Assembly (NCBI GenBank): GCA_937890875.1
Contig: CALAEB010000294.1
Span: 1 to 8,467, forward strand
From: an uncultured Anaerolineaceae bacterium
GTDB taxonomy: Bacteria; Chloroflexota; Anaerolineae; Anaerolineales; Anaerolineaceae
Length of the DNA stretch: 8,467 bases
Direction of reading: 5' to 3'
The position numbers and the translations under genes were made by a program. Numbering within the stretch: position 1 is the stretch's first letter; each line of letters starts with the position of its first letter. The notes under the pieces are model-generated. The model ran no database searches and was not told the DNA's origin. It saw only the letters and a list, made by a program, of their open reading frames with translations. Below, piece by piece: positions 6,329-8,467 of this stretch.

Positions 6329-6388
6329 TTTGACAGGCCGATTTTCTTGATGGCCGCAAATCGGATCAGAACCGCAAGAGGAGAACCT

Positions 6389-7237
6389 ATGGATAAAATT
6401 CGCGTCGCTTTTCAGGGTGTCCAGGGCGCACATACAACAACGGCGATTGAAAAAGCATTTCCGGAAAAGGAAATCGAATTGATTCCTTTTGCGACCTATG
6501 AACAGGCGTTTGAAGCGGTGGCGTCGAAAGATTGCGACTATGCCGTGATTCCGATGGAGAATTCGCTGCAGGGGAGCATCCATTCGAATTATTATCTGCT
6601 GGCGAGGACATTCCTTTATATTGTCAACGAAGTCTATGTTCCCATTCATTATTCGTTGATTGGGCTTCCCGACGCTAAAATCGAGGATATTTCGCTGGTG
6701 ATCACCCATCCGGGCGCGCTTTCCGTCTGCCAGGGGTATCTGGACGCGATGCCGGGGAAACCGGCGATCGAGACGGTGTATGACTCGGCCGGCAGTGTCG
6801 AAATGCTGCTGAATTTTGCGAATCCGGAGACAGCGATGGTCGGCTCAAAATCGATTGCCGACTATCACCAGCTGGCTGTGCTGGATGAAAATATTGAGGA
6901 CCAACCCAACAATTTGACCCGTTATAACGTCATTGCCCGCGAGCCGGTCAACCCCGGTGCGGAAGGGAAAACGACGCTGGTTTTTACGACATATCACCGT
7001 CCGGGCGCGCTGCTCAGCGCGATGAAGGTTTTTGCGGATCGCGGGATTGATCTGACGAAAATTGAGTCCCGTCCACTCCCGGATCAGCCGTTTGAGTATA
7101 TGTTTTATGCAGACATTGCCGGATCGGTCTCGAACCCGAAGGTAAAAGAAGCGATTGATGAACTGGAAAACTATCACACGCCCTGGCTCCGCGTTCTTGG
7201 CAGTTATTTATCCACTCGGGAAGACATGGATGCGTGA
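6389..7237 (+). CDS. pheA: Prephenate dehydratase (monofunctional P-protein with ACT domain)
   Basis: Converts prephenate to phenylpyruvate in phenylalanine biosynthesis, in the cytoplasm. I chose ATG 6389 (282 residues) because AAGAGGAG (6377-6384) sits just before it and the protein then begins at the family's usual MDKIRVAFQG; the in-frame TTG at 6347 and ATG at 6350 lack a ribosome site. The catalytic domain spans about 1-185, with VIPMENSLQGSI (53-64), the HPGAL/DSAGS region (107-136) and the catalytic threonine motif NLTRY (175-179, Thr177). The ACT regulatory domain (about 195-275) has the phenylalanine-binding GALL (206-209) and ESRP (226-229), so feedback inhibition by phenylalanine is expected. 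No chorismate mutase or dehydrogenase domain is fused. The first glycine loop reads GVQGAH rather than the usual GPxGT-like form, a mild deviation. The next gene starts 6 bases after the stop, so the two are probably co-transcribed. Confidence 0.95.
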   Translation: MDKIRVAFQGVQGAHTTTAIEKAFPEKEIELIPFATYEQAFEAVASKDCDYAVIPMENSLQGSIHSNYYLLARTFLYIVNEVYVPIHYSLIGLPDAKIEDISLVITHPGALSVCQGYLDAMPGKPAIETVYDSAGSVEMLLNFANPETAMVGSKSIADYHQLAVLDENIEDQPNNLTRYNVIAREPVNPGAEGKTTLVFTTYHRPGALLSAMKVFADRGIDLTKIESRPLPDQPFEYMFYADIAGSVSNPKVKEAIDELENYHTPWLRVLGSYLSTREDMDA

Positions 7238-7243
7238 TCTGCG

Positions 7244-8467
7244 ATGCAATGGCTCCTGTTAGTTTTTATCAGCCTGTCCTTTGCCTTCCTTTCAGTAATT
7301 CTCACTCAAAAATGGATCACAGTGCGCCGAACCCGGCGCACGACAACTTTTCTTACCCTGACCGGCAGTTTGCTGAACGCGGCGGGAACCATTGTTTTTG
7401 AAGGGATCCAAAAGGCGGGGCGGCCGACATTTTATTATCATCTGCATGCACCTGGGCCGGTGACGGTAAAACTTTTTCTGACCGGCGCCGGACTTGCCGC
7501 GTTGGCATTCATGGCCGGGCTTTTTCTGGTTGAGACGCGGATCCTGCGGAAGCCGGTTCCCAACAATCTGCGTTGGGTCTTGCTCCGCCTGGGCGTGACC
7601 GCTTTACTTTGGGGCGCGGTTCTTGAAATCGGGCTGTTCAATCTGCGGCATTATGAATTGATCGGCACTGATAAACCGAAACAGGTGCTCGAACGCGGTG
7701 ATTATCATTTGCACGGATTTTATTTTAATCGGGCCAGCCAGCGGTTTACTCAATATCCTGCCGGACCGAATGGAAAATACGGGCTCACCATTTATCCAGG
7801 GAATGTCAAAGTGCGGAACCTGCTCCTGGATTTCGAGAACGGGCAGCCGGAAACGCGGATCCAAATCGGCTATACGGACGAAGCCTTTGAATTCCCTATG
7901 CAGATCACTGAGCTTCGTCTGGTGCGGGATGTCCCGCGCAGTTTTCATATCCCGCTGCACACGGTGGGCGGAACATACCGGATTGAGATTCTGTTTCCGG
8001 ATCTGACGGATGAATCGGCGGCGGAATTCTCTTTGCCGTCGGTCACGATGAATCAGGTCGTCCCGTTGGATATTGTCCCGGCACGTTTTGCGCTGCTGAC
8101 AGCCGCTGTTTTCTTCCTGCTCTGCTTTCGTCCCGGTTCACCGTTGTATGCGGTTCAGCTGGACCTGAAAGCGCCTGCGCAGATAACGGCCATCGTCCTT
8201 CTGCTCGCGCTTTGCTGCGGCTGGTATGCCTGGACGATGTTCAGCAGCTATACCGGCTCGGATGCCTCGTTCACGGACCAAAAGGCGAAGCTGTCGGAAA
8301 ATTATGCGCAGTATAACCAACTGGTTGAAGCGCTGATGGTTCCGCGCTATTCGCTGATCGAACTGCCGAATAAAGATATTCTCAACGCGGAAAGACCATA
8401 TGACAAGACGTATCGTGACCACTATCATATTTCTTACCGGTGGGATACGGTTCTTTACAACCGGAAC
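7244..8467 (+). CDS. Large uncharacterised membrane protein, 3' end outside window
   Basis: Frame 2 is open from ATG 7244 to the last base: 408 codons without a stop. Hydrophobic segments lie at about 3-21, 37-53, 75-97, 112-132, 278-296 and 311-331. Between the fourth and fifth is a polar segment of roughly 145 residues, rich in beta-type sequence and probably outside the membrane. After the sixth comes QYNQLVEALM (356-365), then RPYDKTYRDHYHISYRWDTVLYN (384-406, recognised by its PYD, R and WDT residues). From memory, a similar PYD...R...Y-x-WD-T-x-YYN pattern occurs in uncharacterised polytopic membrane proteins that resemble GT-C glycosyltransferases, with more membrane segments after it. 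The start is six bases after pheA and has only a weak ribosome site, which suggests translational coupling. Base composition is GC-rich, like pheA. Function unknown; a cell-envelope sugar transferase is a guess. Confidence 0.75.
   Translation, partial: MQWLLLVFISLSFAFLSVILTQKWITVRRTRRTTTFLTLTGSLLNAAGTIVFEGIQKAGRPTFYYHLHAPGPVTVKLFLTGAGLAALAFMAGLFLVETRILRKPVPNNLRWVLLRLGVTALLWGAVLEIGLFNLRHYELIGTDKPKQVLERGDYHLHGFYFNRASQRFTQYPAGPNGKYGLTIYPGNVKVRNLLLDFENGQPETRIQIGYTDEAFEFPMQITELRLVRDVPRSFHIPLHTVGGTYRIEILFPDLTDESAAEFSLPSVTMNQVVPLDIVPARFALLTAAVFFLLCFRPGSPLYAVQLDLKAPAQITAIVLLLALCCGWYAWTMFSSYTGSDASFTDQKAKLSENYAQYNQLVEALMVPRYSLIELPNKDILNAERPYDKTYRDHYHISYRWDTVLYNRN

Larger units (their letters stand above)
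6074..6388 (+). other. 315-base intergenic region between GH30 and pheA
   Basis: This stretch separates the sugar locus from the aromatic amino-acid gene. It contains three terminator-like hairpins read on the + strand, then a perfect TATAAT (6323-6328), then a short leader with a 7-bp stem (CCGATTT 6338-6344 with AAATCGG 6358-6364), and finally the pheA ribosome site. A small dyad CAGTG/CACTG (6284-6288 and 6297-6301) precedes the -10 box. I see no tRNA or other RNA gene. A phenylalanine-rich open frame (6127-6327) crosses the region, but its start signals are weak. Confidence 0.6.

Noticed and set aside
6330..6335. Perfect TTGACA as a -35 box for pheA
   Set aside because: The hexamer 17 bases downstream is GCCGCA, with nothing close to a -10 box. 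The TATAAT just upstream of it is the better promoter element, so the TTGACA is probably coincidental.
6248..6709. 153-residue minus-strand open frame across the pheA start
   Set aside because: It overlaps the conserved N-terminal half of pheA and the proposed promoter, and its translation is rich in Arg, Phe and Ile without any family motif.
7604..8006. Overlapping open frames of about 100-118 residues on both strands (7604-7960 minus, 7698-8006 plus)
   Set aside because: Both lie within the uninterrupted frame-2 membrane protein (7244-8467), whose hydrophobic pattern and codon use are far more gene-like.
1..8467. CRISPR array, insertion sequence, phage or defence genes
   Set aside because: No regularly spaced repeats, transposase-like frames, terminal inverted repeats or nuclease/helicase signatures were seen on either strand.

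Overview
The window reads as bacterial chromosome with every supported gene on the + strand. It has two functional blocks. The left block (about 1-6073) is a sugar-uptake and hydrolysis locus: a ROK-family regulator cut by the left edge, a secreted solute-binding protein, two MalF/MalG-type permeases, and after a 439-base gap a cytoplasmic GH30 glycosidase. The right block (about 6389-8467) is a prephenate dehydratase followed 6 bases later by a large membrane protein cut by the right edge. The taxon is uncertain. The regulator style, the mixed base composition and the GH30/CUT1/ROK grouping would suit Chloroflexota (Anaerolineae) or a similar anaerobic fermenter, but this is only an impression from protein style.

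Working model of the left block: the binding protein captures an oligosaccharide or glycoside outside the cell and the two permeases import it. The ATPase is not encoded here and is probably a shared MsmX/MalK-type protein made elsewhere. The GH30 enzyme, which has no signal peptide, then splits a beta-linked sugar in the cytoplasm, and the ROK protein probably senses the sugar and represses the locus. A 17-bp imperfect stem-loop lies between the binding-protein and permease genes, where differential expression of the two is often set.

The gap before GH30 (4279-4717) is not empty. Just before the GH30 start it holds an in-frame stub matching the extreme C-terminus of a second MalG-type permease, distinct from the intact one. 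About 200 bases upstream is a ribosome-binding site and start codon for a 15-residue hydrophobic peptide. Together these look like the scar of a second ABC importer operon that lost its middle, with GH30 as its surviving downstream gene.

The two blocks are separated by 315 bases holding three successive terminator-like hairpins with T-tracts (6068-6099, 6147-6199, 6217-6241), followed by a perfect TATAAT box just upstream of pheA. Base composition changes sharply: one counted 60-base line in the first permease (2641-2700) is 20% G+C, and one in the final gene (7441-7500) is 62%.

Most of the window is recognisable biology. The points most worth a second look are the transporter deletion scar, a possible frameshift in the regulator's DNA-binding domain, and the C-terminal membrane protein, which is open from 7244 to the window edge without a stop.
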